NCBI GenBank assembly: GCA_050251195.1
Contig: JBFWNG010000001.1
Location: 620,001 to 684,000 of the forward strand
Source: JBFWNG01 sp050251195
GTDB lineage: Bacteria; Bdellovibrionota_B; Oligoflexia; Oligoflexales; Oligoflexaceae
Reading direction: 5' to 3'
Length of the DNA stretch: 64,000 bases
The translations under genes and the position numbers were made by a program. The notes beneath the pieces are model-generated. The model was not told the DNA's origin, searched no databases, and worked only from the letters and a program-made list of their open reading frames with translations. Position 1 is the stretch's first letter; the number at the start of each line of letters is the position of its first letter. Positions 1-8,451 of this stretch are shown one piece after another.

Positions 1-210
1 AGCATTCCAGAAACTCGTATCGACATCCTTAACATTTACCTCTGCGCCGTTGGCGGTTGTGCCGACATACTCAAATGCCCAACGGAGGTGATTGTCGAAG
101 AATAAGGCAAAATAAACGTAAACTGCCGCAACGAAAATTATCGTAGGCAGCACAACGTTTGTCCTGATGGGACCAACTTTTTTGGGAGTCTTAACCTTAG
201 GAGTCGCCAT
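1..210 (-). CDS. TIGR03545-type protein, N-terminal part
   Basis: Partial gene running off the left edge. The reverse strand reads from ATG at 210 as MATPKVKTPKKVGPIRTN, then one hydrophobic segment (VVLPTIIFVAAVYVYFALFF, about residues 19-38), then a soluble extracytoplasmic start. This topology (short basic cytoplasmic N-terminus, single anchor) and its position directly after a TIGR03546 gene match the TIGR03545/TIGR03546 pair of conserved proteins of unknown function. It overlaps the upstream gene by 14 nt, so the two are probably translationally coupled. The family assignment rests mainly on the neighbour, because only 70 residues are visible. Confidence 0.75.
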   Translation of the reverse strand, partial: MATPKVKTPKKVGPIRTNVVLPTIIFVAAVYVYFALFFDNHLRWAFEYVGTTANGAEVNVKDVDTSFWNA

Positions 211-727
211 AGAGCTCTTCATATTTATAGTACCACTGGTACAATGACGTTTGTTTTATCAAAAGCCAAAACTTGGTGTTCTTAAATCGGGCGACAACGG
301 CAGTCCGATATTTCTCAATCAGAATCTTTGCTCCCCAAAAACACAGGGGGCTGAGAGCGACGCTCGCGACCAAAGAACCCATTGCGATCGTGTTGTTGAA
401 CCGAGTGAAAGGGACGATAGGGAGATTATAAAGGAATACAAACAGGTCTCTGAGTTGTTGAAGTTCCAACACCCAGGCGCCGACGACGTCAAAAGCTGGA
501 TCGAACAAATAAGAGCATAGCTTAAAGAAAAAAGCGCTGATAAGTGCGGCACTGAGTTGGATTCGAAACAAGAAGACCACAGCCCAAACAAGCAACGTCT
601 GCAGCGAGAAGAAGGGCGCGAAACCGAGGATCATTCCGCATGCGATGCCCGAAGCAATTTGGATAGTACCTGTTTCCGAATTCAAAAGCTTTATAAGAGA
701 AAAAATCTGTTTCAAAATAAGCGTCAT
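197..727 (-). CDS. TIGR03546/DUF2062-like membrane protein
   Basis: 176-residue integral membrane protein with several hydrophobic helices (about residues 24-55, 57-75 and 110-140). The N-terminal motif NSETGTIQIASGIACGMILG and the following APFFSLQTLL resemble TIGR03546 and the wider DUF2062 group, whose function is unknown. The gene precedes and overlaps a TIGR03545-like gene, the usual arrangement of this pair. The start at 727 gives a family-typical length. No catalytic motif is visible. Confidence 0.8.
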   Translation of the reverse strand: MTLILKQIFSLIKLLNSETGTIQIASGIACGMILGFAPFFSLQTLLVWAVVFLFRIQLSAALISAFFFKLCSYLFDPAFDVVGAWVLELQQLRDLFVFLYNLPIVPFTRFNNTIAMGSLVASVALSPLCFWGAKILIEKYRTAVVARFKNTKFWLLIKQTSLYQWYYKYEELYGDS

Positions 728-892
728 GCAGGGTTACCTATATCTCCGAAAAAAGATCCCTATTTTTAGTCTAGATTGGGATTCTGAACCACAGATTTTT
801 AGGCGGGCTTATTCGAGTGGAGTTGTTTCTCATAAACTAATGCTGTATTATACATGTAATCTTAATGAATTGACTCCCATAGGAAGGTGCTT

Positions 893-1678
893 GTGAACGC
901 AAAAATAATGTTCAGCTTTGCCCTGGTGTCTATAGTAACAGCCCGTGCAGCCGTTGCTGCCGAACCCGATGGATTAAAGATAGTCCAAGAAGCCGACAGC
1001 AGGAACAACGGTTTCGTGGATTCTGTGGGAGAGGCCTCGATGATCTTGAAGAAGGGCGGAAAGGCCGTTAACACCTATTACTTCACCACTAAAGTCCTGG
1101 AAGGCAAGAACTCAGACGACAAGACTCTGGTCGTATTTGACAAACCTAAGGACGTCAAGGGAACTTCATTGCTTACCTATACCTATGAGGGCAAGGACAA
1201 CGAACAATGGATATATCTCCCCGCAACCGCTCGTGTAAAACGGATTGCAAGCAGCAACCAGTCTGCGCCTTTCGTTGGCAGCGAGTTCTCTTATGAGGAC
1301 ATGGTTCCTATGGTTGTTGATAAATACACTTACAAATATACGGGCATGACAAAGTGCGGCGACGGACAGAAGTGTTTCGTGGTTGAGCGATTCCCCAAGG
1401 ATGCTGATAGCGGTTATAAAAAGGTAGTGTTGCACATTGATAATAGCCAATATCGTCTCCATAAAGCTGTACTCTTTGACAAGTCCAACAAACACGTCAA
1501 AACACTTACCCTTCAAAACTTTAAACAGTATTCGGGCAAGTTTTGGCGGGCGCATTCCCAAGTTATGGAGAACATAAAAACTGGAAAGTCCACCGAGATT
1601 CAGTGGCAAAGCTTTAAGTTCAAAGCGGGACTTCGAGAAGGAGATTTTGACCAAAGTGCGCTCAACAGGATGAGATGA
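893..1678 (+). CDS. LolA-like outer-membrane lipoprotein-sorting protein
   Basis: About 261-residue exported protein. It has a signal peptide (NAKIMFSFALVSIVTARAAVAA) followed by a LolA-like half-barrel domain, recognised by segments such as KGTSLLTYTY, QWIYLPATARVKRI and FSYEDM. This 'outer membrane lipoprotein-sorting protein' group (COG2834-like, PF17131) differs from classical LolA and usually accompanies HAE3-type RND exporters and a barrel protein. GTG codons occur at 887 and 893. The Shine-Dalgarno-like AGGAAGG at 881-887 covers the first and is well spaced for the second, so 893 is preferred. The next gene overlaps its stop as ATGA, so the two form an operon. A role in moving lipids or lipoproteins with the RND protein at 17334 is inference. 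Confidence 0.82.
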   Translation: MNAKIMFSFALVSIVTARAAVAAEPDGLKIVQEADSRNNGFVDSVGEASMILKKGGKAVNTYYFTTKVLEGKNSDDKTLVVFDKPKDVKGTSLLTYTYEGKDNEQWIYLPATARVKRIASSNQSAPFVGSEFSYEDMVPMVVDKYTYKYTGMTKCGDGQKCFVVERFPKDADSGYKKVVLHIDNSQYRLHKAVLFDKSNKHVKTLTLQNFKQYSGKFWRAHSQVMENIKTGKSTEIQWQSFKFKAGLREGDFDQSALNRMR

Positions 1679-3585
1679 TCTCACGACTCCATATTCTCCG
1701 ATATTCCTTTTTTGCATTGGTTTTTTTGCTTCTTAACGGATTCACGAATATTGAATCCATCAATATCGACAGTCGATTTGCCATTATCAACAAGGGCTTT
1801 TTGGACGGCTACGTGCCGGGCAAATGGGTCTGCTTCAACAATTCCAACCAAGTTTGTGGCCGCATATTTTCTTCGCGAAAGCGTTGGTCCTACGTTTATG
1901 TCAAGCCGCATGTATTGCCCCTTATTGAATTGGAGGCGCGCGCGAATCTTGTCGGTGGAGAATCGCGCGCTGCCCGAGTTGTACAAAGAACTCGCGGAAG
2001 CGGCTTTGTCATTGATCAAGGGATTAACGGCGGATTTTACGAGAATCAGAGCGTTTGCTTCTACCGTCAGACGCGATTAGGGTGCGGAACAGTGACCAAG
2101 AGTTTGGGCGGATCGGCTAGCGTGCAATTGAGAAAGGGCAATCCGGCGTCCATTGAGGCAGGCGACTATGTGGTTCTCGAGGGATCACAGTCGGCGTTTC
2201 GTTTGGATAATCACCCTCGCATCATCGCCATACGGCAGACCGAAGGAAAGAAGGTTCAGGTAGGCAGCGTGACGTGTTTCACCAGTGGAGGTCGAGATGT
2301 CTGCGGCGAATCCATTTTTCAAGAGCCGGACGGCGCGGTGATACAGATCGAGCGGAGTCCTGTCGATAACAAGGTCAAGAAGTATCCCGTTCCGCCGCCG
2401 CCCACGGGGCGGAGGTCAGGAGAAGAGGAAGAGTACGACAGCGGTTCGCGTTATGAATGGGTGTTTAAGTCGGGCGTTGAGGGACGGTTCTTCCACGAAT
2501 CGCCGACCAATCCCGGCGAGCCTACGTCTGATTACTCCGCCTTCGTACAGCCGCGGCTTTCTCACTTTGCTGATAACGACCGACGGGTTATTTCCGCTGA
2601 GTTTTTTTACCGGAAAGACACCGTTGACCCCAGTCGAACGCACTTCGACGTGCGCGAGTTGTCGTACGTAAACAGTTACGAGCATTTCGATGTTCGATTG
2701 GGTATTAGCAAGGTGTTTTGGGGTGTCGCCGAATCCGTGAATCTCGTTGATATCGTCAACCAGACGGATCTGGTCGAAGATCCGGACGGAGACGAAAAAC
2801 TTGGTCAGGCAATGGCGAACCTCACCTGGGTGACGGATTACGGCTCGCTTTCCCTTTTTGCGCTCCCTTTCTTTAGGGAACGCAACTTGCCGTCCTACAA
2901 AAGTCGGTTCGGCAATTTCCCCGGAATTGACTTTACCAACGCTGCAAACCAAGGTGCCAATGAAGGGAGAACCGTCGATTTGGCCGCTCGTTACAGCGTC
3001 AATTACGACCTTCTCGACTTGGGCCTTACCTATTTCAACGGTACCGATAGAGAACCGATGCTTTTTCCCGAATTTAGTCCGGAAGGCCAAGTCATAGGCG
3101 CTTCTGTCATTTATCCCCTCCTGCAGCAAATAGGCATGGATGCTCAACTCTCCTTCGAATCCATTGCTCTCAAGGCTGAGACAGTTTTCAAACAATATGG
3201 GCATATGGACTATTTGGCAGCGGTGGGTGGAATCGAGAAACCTTTTGCCAATATTTTCGACTGGGGCTGGGATATTACACTCTTTGCAGAATATCTCTAT
3301 GATGATCGGCAAGAAGACAAAACGGTTCTGTTTCAAAACGATACGTTTGTCGGCTTGCAGTTCAACTTCTATGACACGCAGAATACCAAGTTTGTGTTAG
3401 GCGGTATTGTCGACAACGAAGATACGGGAAGCTATTTGGGAAAAGTAGAGCTTTCGCGGCGCATTGGCGAGAAGTACGAGGCGGTGCTTGAAACGCAGAT
3501 CTACCATAGCGACGAAGAGACTAGTCCGCTCTTTGCTTTGACGAATGATAGTTTTACGAGGTTGGGACTGAACCTGTATTTTTAG
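1675..3585 (+). CDS. Large outer-membrane beta-barrel protein (porin-like)
   Basis: 636-residue exported protein. An N-terminal signal segment (SFFALVFLLLNGF) is followed by three SH3-like repeats of about 60-80 residues carrying the pattern G-x-W/SVCF...CG (around residues 40-230). A proline/acidic linker comes next, then a C-terminal barrel of about 380 residues ending in the aromatic LGLNLYF. The barrel segment KVFWGVAESVNLVDIVNQTD is typical of DUF1302-like or alginate-porin-like proteins found beside LolA-like and RND genes. The start ATG overlaps the stop of the LolA-like gene by 4 nt. It is probably the outer-membrane part of an envelope transport system. Substrate unknown. Confidence 0.8.
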   Translation: MISRLHILRYSFFALVFLLLNGFTNIESINIDSRFAIINKGFLDGYVPGKWVCFNNSNQVCGRIFSSRKRWSYVYVKPHVLPLIELEARANLVGGESRAARVVQRTRGSGFVIDQGINGGFYENQSVCFYRQTRLGCGTVTKSLGGSASVQLRKGNPASIEAGDYVVLEGSQSAFRLDNHPRIIAIRQTEGKKVQVGSVTCFTSGGRDVCGESIFQEPDGAVIQIERSPVDNKVKKYPVPPPPTGRRSGEEEEYDSGSRYEWVFKSGVEGRFFHESPTNPGEPTSDYSAFVQPRLSHFADNDRRVISAEFFYRKDTVDPSRTHFDVRELSYVNSYEHFDVRLGISKVFWGVAESVNLVDIVNQTDLVEDPDGDEKLGQAMANLTWVTDYGSLSLFALPFFRERNLPSYKSRFGNFPGIDFTNAANQGANEGRTVDLAARYSVNYDLLDLGLTYFNGTDREPMLFPEFSPEGQVIGASVIYPLLQQIGMDAQLSFESIALKAETVFKQYGHMDYLAAVGGIEKPFANIFDWGWDITLFAEYLYDDRQEDKTVLFQNDTFVGLQFNFYDTQNTKFVLGGIVDNEDTGSYLGKVELSRRIGEKYEAVLETQIYHSDEETSPLFALTNDSFTRLGLNLYF

Positions 3586-3618
3586 ATTTGCAGTAGCGAA
3601 AATAAAGAATATTTTTCT

Positions 3619-3683
3619 GCGTTTCCAAACTTCCGCGTTTCCGTGTTCAAGCGGGTTTTTCCAATTCAACGCGGAAGCGCGGA
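3619..3683. repeat. Palindromic mini-element, copy A
   Basis: Arms GCGTTTCCAAACTTCCGCG (from 3620) and AACGCGGAAGCGCGGA (3668-3683) are imperfectly complementary and separated by a short loop. Both arms recur in inverted order at 4614-4722, on the other side of the phosphotransferase gene, with a different loop. This resembles a REP/MITE-type element. Whether it is dispersed in the genome cannot be seen here. Confidence 0.6.
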
Positions 3684-3705
3684 GTGTTAGGAGCCTCGGA
3701 AAGTT

Positions 3706-4596
3706 ATGATCGGAAAAGATATGAGCCGCTATGGGACAAGCGTGGACATTGATTTAGGTCTGGTGTGTCGATTGATTGCCGATCAATTTCCGGAATGGGA
3801 TGGTCTCGAGATCAATCCGGTTGAAGTGAGTGGTTGGGATAATAGGACATTTAGGCTTGGTGATCAATTGCTGGTGCGAATGCCGAGTGCAGCGAGATAT
3901 TCCGCGCAAGTGGCAAAGGAACAGAGGTGGCTTCCCAAACTCGCGCCTCACTTGCCTTTGCCGATTCCGGTGCCTGTTGCATTAGGGCGGCCCTCTCACG
4001 AATATCCTTGGAACTGGTCCGTCTACCGATGGATTGACGGGGAAGCTGCGGACGCGGGAAAAATTGACGACCTGGATCATTTCGCACATGCCCTGTCTGC
4101 CTTCCTCGTTGCCTTACAAAAGGTGGACGCTACTGACGGACCGACACCGGGGCAGCATAATTTTTTCCGGGGCGGGGCGCTGAAGACTTATGACGACGAA
4201 ACTCGAGGAGCCATAGCAAAGGTTCGCGATAGAATCGATTCGAACGCCGCATTGGCCGTGTGGGAAGACGCCCTCGCTACCACATGGGACAAAGGTCCTG
4301 TTTGGGTTCATGGAGATGTCAGCGCGGGCAACCTTCTTCATAAGGGTGGCAAATTGAGCGCGGTGATTGATTTCGGATGTATAGGGGTAGGCGATCCTGC
4401 TTGCGATCTAGCGATTGCCTGGACATTTTTCTCCGGAAAAAACCGGGAATCCTTTCTTCATGGTCTCCAACCCGATCCGGCAACCTTGGCGCGCGGCCGC
4501 GGCTGGACGTTGTGGAAGGCGCTCATTACGCTAGCGCAGGACCAGGCGCCAGTATCGATGAAGTGCCAGCGCATCATTGGTGACCTTCTTGAGTAG
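3706..4596 (+). CDS. APH-superfamily phosphotransferase
   Basis: 296-residue protein of the aminoglycoside/choline kinase-like superfamily (PF01636). The Brenner motif HGDVSAGNLL supplies the catalytic Asp and Asn, and AVIDFGCIGVGDPACDLA supplies the Mg-binding Asp. The N-lobe includes DNRTFRLGDQLLVRMP. It phosphorylates a small molecule with ATP or GTP; the substrate cannot be read from sequence. It looks like the chromosomal 'aminoglycoside phosphotransferase family' members, so a resistance role should not be assumed. Starts at 3706 and 3721 (MSRYGT) are both possible. The gene stands alone between inverted copies of a palindromic element, which suggests it is a small acquired cassette. 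Confidence 0.85.
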   Translation: MIGKDMSRYGTSVDIDLGLVCRLIADQFPEWDGLEINPVEVSGWDNRTFRLGDQLLVRMPSAARYSAQVAKEQRWLPKLAPHLPLPIPVPVALGRPSHEYPWNWSVYRWIDGEAADAGKIDDLDHFAHALSAFLVALQKVDATDGPTPGQHNFFRGGALKTYDDETRGAIAKVRDRIDSNAALAVWEDALATTWDKGPVWVHGDVSAGNLLHKGGKLSAVIDFGCIGVGDPACDLAIAWTFFSGKNRESFLHGLQPDPATLARGRGWTLWKALITLAQDQAPVSMKCQRIIGDLLE

Positions 4597-4613
4597 GATG
4601 TGCTGATATTTCT

Positions 4614-4722
4614 TTTCCGCGCTTCCGCGTTTATATACACAAAGTCTCTCATCACTATTGTAAACCGTCTCTTTCCGAAACAAAATTAGACGCGGAGGCG
4701 CGGAAGTTTGGAAGCGCGGAAG
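4614..4722. repeat. Palindromic mini-element, copy B
   Basis: Left arm TTTCCGCGCTTCCGCGTTT (4614-4632) pairs with GACGCGGAGGCGCGGAAG (4689-4706) with one mismatch. The right side continues into TTTGGAAGCGCGGAAGG. This is the inverted counterpart of the element at 3619-3683. It lies between convergent genes and could also serve as a bidirectional transcription stop. Confidence 0.6.
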
Positions 4723-4733
4723 GATCCTCCTGT

Positions 4734-5843
4734 TTACTTTTTCTTTACTTCATAGACCAAAAAGTCCCGATAAAACCAAGAACGATCCGACTTCCAAAGC
4801 GTTGGCGAATTAGGATCGTAGGCAAGCATCGGGTTTCCTTTGACTTGGCGCGGTACGAATAAATTCCAAAACGCTATGCGACCCTGGGGGCGGGTTTTTT
4901 GTGCGAGCAGGCCGAACATTTTTTGGGATAATTCGTCGTTCATGTATTCAAAGATGTCCGAGAGATTGGACTTGCTAAACCCATTGTCGGGAACCGACTG
5001 CAGGTAACCTTCGATATCGCCTTGAACAACCTTGATGCGGTCAACGAGGTTGCGAAGAGCGTGAAAGTTCGCCTCTCTCAGGTAGGGAGGCTGTCCGCCT
5101 TCGGTCACGTATTCCGAGGTCAGAAAGTATTGCATATATTGATTGTTGCGCAGGAGTAAGTGGGTCATTGCATATTGAAATCTGTCCCACAAGTAAGCGC
5201 CCGTGTCGGCTTCTTCAACATGGGCAAATTGAGCGGCGTCGCGACCTGATTGTTCGATCGAGCTCTGAGCAAAATAGAGACAGAAGTCTTTCTTGAACTC
5301 GCTTGAAACCATGGATTCGAACAACTTTGTTTGTGTCGCTAGATCCGGGCTATTGATCAGGTTGCGGATTTGGTCGTTCTTCCAAAATTTCGCGAGGTGC
5401 TCTTTTTGATAAGTATGGAAAAACTTTTCGAGCTTGCCCGTATGCAGAACGCCCTGCGCCAGCACGTCGCCGTTTGCCGCCCAATAGTCCCGCGTCGACG
5501 GCGACAAATGGCCTTTGACTTTGTCAAATATCGCGTTCGTCTTGTTGCTCTTGTCGACGCCCACGAGTTGGCGAAACTCGGCAAATTCCAAGGTTTTTAT
5601 CCCGGCAATCTTGAGTTCCAGGAGGGCGTTTTGAGCGGGACTCAAGTCTATGGCGACGATGGACTTTGGTTTGTGCAGTAACATCGCAAGTACATTACAG
5701 CCCGCGCTGCAGACAGAAAAAATGTTGTCGTCCTCGCGGATTTTCAGTCCTGATTCGAGAAGTTGGTAGTCTTCCCAAACCTGGGAATAACGAATGATGT
5801 CAAAGCTCATCTTGCCCGCGATTTCGCTTTCGATCTTATTCAA
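4734..5843 (-). CDS. BtaA-like SAM:diacylglycerol aminocarboxypropyl transferase (DUF3419)
   Basis: About 369 residues. The N-terminal block RYSQVWEDYQLLESGL, the glycine-containing SAM-site segment FSVCSAGCNVLAMLL and IDLSPAQNALLELK are hallmarks of DUF3419/BtaA. Family members transfer the 3-amino-3-carboxypropyl group of S-adenosylmethionine to diacylglycerol, the first step of betaine-lipid (DGTS) synthesis. No BtaB methyltransferase lies nearby, so the final product may differ. A strong AAGGAGG (5855-5849) lies 5 nt before TTG at 5843, making that the likely start; its TTGA overlaps the stop of the upstream acyl-adenylate enzyme. The two are therefore co-transcribed and probably coupled. 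Confidence 0.85.
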   Translation of the reverse strand: MNKIESEIAGKMSFDIIRYSQVWEDYQLLESGLKIREDDNIFSVCSAGCNVLAMLLHKPKSIVAIDLSPAQNALLELKIAGIKTLEFAEFRQLVGVDKSNKTNAIFDKVKGHLSPSTRDYWAANGDVLAQGVLHTGKLEKFFHTYQKEHLAKFWKNDQIRNLINSPDLATQTKLFESMVSSEFKKDFCLYFAQSSIEQSGRDAAQFAHVEEADTGAYLWDRFQYAMTHLLLRNNQYMQYFLTSEYVTEGGQPPYLREANFHALRNLVDRIKVVQGDIEGYLQSVPDNGFSKSNLSDIFEYMNDELSQKMFGLLAQKTRPQGRIAFWNLFVPRQVKGNPMLAYDPNSPTLWKSDRSWFYRDFLVYEVKKK

Positions 5844-7387
5844 AACCACCTCCTTGTGATTATTTTAGCCAGCTTTTGCCGATCCACTTTACTATTGTGT
5901 CTCGCATCGACGGGCATGCTTTTGATTGATTTAATTTCAGCATACTCCAAGCCGTACGAGATGAGAATTTTTTTAATTTCGGGAGCGGGATCCTCTGTTT
6001 CTTCGCGGCCTTGATACGCAAGGTAGACTTTCTGGTCGATTTGCGTAAGGGCTGAGATGGAAACGCTTTCTATGTTGTTCACTTTTGCTTCTACTTGAAA
6101 CGGATAAACGGAACCGCGAGCAGACGCGACGACTTGCGACGCTCGTCCTTGTAACCAGATGTGACCCTCGGCGTCGAGATAGGCAAGATCGCCAGTGCGG
6201 TGCCAGATACCGCCGCGGCGGCTTGGTATTTTCGTTGCGGCGTTGTCAGGATGATTGTCGATATAGTTTTGCAAGACATGCGGGCCCTTGACCATGACTT
6301 CGCCTACTTCCATGGGGGCGCAGCTATTGTTGAGGATGTAATCTTCGTTCAACGAGTGGGGAGGCGGCAGTTTCGTAATTCTAAACTCCACTTCGTCGAC
6401 AGGTTTGCCGACGAAGTACCCCTCGCCTTGAGCTTGCAGAACTTCTTCGATGTTCGCGTGGGCAATGGGCTCAGCCTCCGTCGATCCGTAGACGACCCAG
6501 CATTGTCTGTCGGGAAACGCCGTTTGCATCAACCGGCAAAGTTTTTGAGGTACTGGCGCTCCGCCTACAAGAACAGTCCTCAGGCTTGGTAATTCAATTT
6601 TGTTGGCAACAATAAACGAACATAGCTTGTGCAAAAACGCGGGCGCGCCGCTCAGTCGCGTCACTTCATATTCCGCGATCTGTTTGCAAAGGACCTCAGG
6701 ATCGAACTTGGATACCTTCGCGACGCTAAGCTTGGGAAAAACGGCGGTGAGACCCGAGCCGAGATTGTGGAGTAGGAATACAGGAAAACAGCTCATGTCC
6801 ACTTCGTCGGACGATTCCGGGAGATTATTCGCTAACGCTGCGTGTTGGTGGCTCAGGAGCGTATGGGTTCGATTAGCCCCCTTGGGCTTTCCCGTCGTGC
6901 CAGATGTAAAGGTGATGAGTGCCTCGTCCTTATTGGATCGCGGCGTAATGTCCTTTCGCAGAAACAATGTAAGTCCTTGGCCCAATTGGCATTCTTTCGC
7001 GCGCCATATGTTGCGCATGAGATGCTTCATCCAACGGCGCTTCTTGGGCAGGAGAAGACCCTGCACGTTTGCGTCGGCAATGAGGGCGTTGATTTGGGAC
7101 AATGACAGGCCGCGATCAAAGAAGACCACGGTCATCTTTGCGCTAAGAATCGCAAGTATGGTGCTATACATTTCAAAACAAATTGGTAACACCACTAAAA
7201 TTCGTGCGCCTTCTTGGAGGCCGGCGATGGCAAGTTCGGTTCTATATCCTTCGATGCTCCATCCGAGCTCGCGGTAGGTAAATGCACTGTAAACTCCGTT
7301 GGATCGGAGGGATGGCATATGAAGAGCGCAACCTTCGGTTCGACGGCTCGTCTGCTGCACTATCTTGCTGACGAAATCTTCAACCAT
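5840..7387 (-). CDS. Acyl-AMP ligase / fatty-acyl-CoA synthetase family protein
   Basis: 515-residue ANL-superfamily adenylating enzyme. It has the P-loop TFTSGTTGKPKG (residues 159-170), the adenylate-binding YGSTEAEP (about 300), the hinge motif TGDLAYLD (about 410) and a C-terminal Lys in SKVDRQKLA. The STEAEPIAH region and general layout resemble the 'fatty acid CoA ligase' group that contains OleC-like enzymes rather than ordinary FadD. It probably activates a fatty or other carboxylic acid. It shares an operon with the BtaA-like gene downstream and is divergent from the UbiA-like gene. The acceptor (CoA, carrier protein or intramolecular) is not determinable. Confidence 0.83.
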   Translation of the reverse strand: MVEDFVSKIVQQTSRRTEGCALHMPSLRSNGVYSAFTYRELGWSIEGYRTELAIAGLQEGARILVVLPICFEMYSTILAILSAKMTVVFFDRGLSLSQINALIADANVQGLLLPKKRRWMKHLMRNIWRAKECQLGQGLTLFLRKDITPRSNKDEALITFTSGTTGKPKGANRTHTLLSHQHAALANNLPESSDEVDMSCFPVFLLHNLGSGLTAVFPKLSVAKVSKFDPEVLCKQIAEYEVTRLSGAPAFLHKLCSFIVANKIELPSLRTVLVGGAPVPQKLCRLMQTAFPDRQCWVVYGSTEAEPIAHANIEEVLQAQGEGYFVGKPVDEVEFRITKLPPPHSLNEDYILNNSCAPMEVGEVMVKGPHVLQNYIDNHPDNAATKIPSRRGGIWHRTGDLAYLDAEGHIWLQGRASQVVASARGSVYPFQVEAKVNNIESVSISALTQIDQKVYLAYQGREETEDPAPEIKKILISYGLEYAEIKSIKSMPVDARHNSKVDRQKLAKIITRRWF

Positions 7388-7500
7388 GTCGAAATCTATC
7401 GTTAAATTATTTTTGAGCTATGACGTTTGAAATGTATTATACTACAATAAATACAAATTCATAAGATATTATCCTGGATATCAACTAAGAGGCGTTCGTC

Positions 7501-8415
7501 ATGGGTCGAATTTGGCTTTGGATACAGGAGCGATTCCCGCCAGCGGCATGGCTATTGTCGGTTTTCTTCTACCTGTCTTCTGCGGTCATTGTACGTTCGG
7601 TTACAGGCGCGCCATACCTTGCCTTTTCGGACGTCGTTGGGTTTGTGGTCGTCTGGTCATATTTCCTGATGTTGCGAGTCTTGGACGAGCATAAAGATTA
7701 CGAACAAGATTGCATAAGTCATCCCGACCGAGTTCTACAAAGGGGCGTTGTAACGCTGAGCGACCTGAAGAAGGTCGGCGCGGCGTGTTTTGCTGCGCAG
7801 ATCATTGTGAACATTGCATTTCCCGTCGATTCCACGCTTAGCTTTACAGTATGGGCATTAGCTATCGCCTGGACTTTTTTGATGACGGTTGAATTCTTTT
7901 GCAAAGAGTGGCTAACGCATCACCTCTTCGTGTACGGCTTCTCGCATATGCTGGTCACGCCCATGATTATATATTGGTGCTTCGCCCTCGCGGCGGACCA
8001 AGGATATGAGCCTTGCTCGGCTCCCATCGTGATGGCAGCGGCCTTGGCGTTCTGTACGGGCATGTTGTTTGAAGTGACGAGAAAGACACGGAGTTCGGAC
8101 GAAGAGCAAGACGGCGTCGATACTTATTCAAAGCAAATTGGGGTGCGGAATTGTATTGTATTAGCCTCGGCTCTCGTAGCTGTGAGCGCGGTTTGTGTCG
8201 CAGGCATAGCCTCAAGGGGGCAGATTTTCTTGGTCAGTTCCCTCCTCATGGCCGGGGTGGCTGCAGCGACTATTCGACGCCTTCTGAGGTTCATGCGAAA
8301 CCCTGTTATCGACGGACGCGGTAAGAACGAAAAGGTGGTCGCTCTGTTTATTATCGTTACTTATTTAATACTCGTTACGAGCATCTGTTACGACAACGGA
8401 TTTGTTTGGAAATAG
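7501..8415 (+). CDS. UbiA-family prenyltransferase
   Basis: 304-residue polytopic membrane protein with about eight hydrophobic helices. The first Asp-rich site is LDEHKDYEQD (61-70) followed by HPDRVLQRG. The second is DEEQDGVDTYSKQIG (about 198-212). Both are the Mg-diphosphate-binding motifs of UbiA-type enzymes, which attach a prenyl chain to an aromatic or other lipophilic acceptor. The first motif has DEHKD in place of the common NDxxD. The start ATG follows AGAGGCG. The gene begins a rightward series with the HMG-CoA reductase fusion 36 nt downstream, so a shared isoprenoid-derived product is plausible. Confidence 0.8.
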   Translation: MGRIWLWIQERFPPAAWLLSVFFYLSSAVIVRSVTGAPYLAFSDVVGFVVVWSYFLMLRVLDEHKDYEQDCISHPDRVLQRGVVTLSDLKKVGAACFAAQIIVNIAFPVDSTLSFTVWALAIAWTFLMTVEFFCKEWLTHHLFVYGFSHMLVTPMIIYWCFALAADQGYEPCSAPIVMAAALAFCTGMLFEVTRKTRSSDEEQDGVDTYSKQIGVRNCIVLASALVAVSAVCVAGIASRGQIFLVSSLLMAGVAAATIRRLLRFMRNPVIDGRGKNEKVVALFIIVTYLILVTSICYDNGFVWK

Positions 8416-8451
8416 TGGGCGTGGGCGGATGACAACATTCGGAGGTTCGAA

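Noticed and set aside
2416..3336. 306-residue reverse-strand frame
   Set aside because: It lies wholly inside the outer-membrane barrel gene, which has a signal peptide, an operon overlap with its neighbour and a typical barrel end.
3706..4596. Aminoglycoside resistance gene
   Set aside because: Only general APH-superfamily motifs are visible; the substrate cannot be inferred, and similar chromosomal kinases act on many metabolites.
7413..7443. Promoter for the UbiA gene (TTGAGC, TATACT)
   Set aside because: The -10 is good, but the spacer is 19 nt and the region is AT-rich enough for chance matches.
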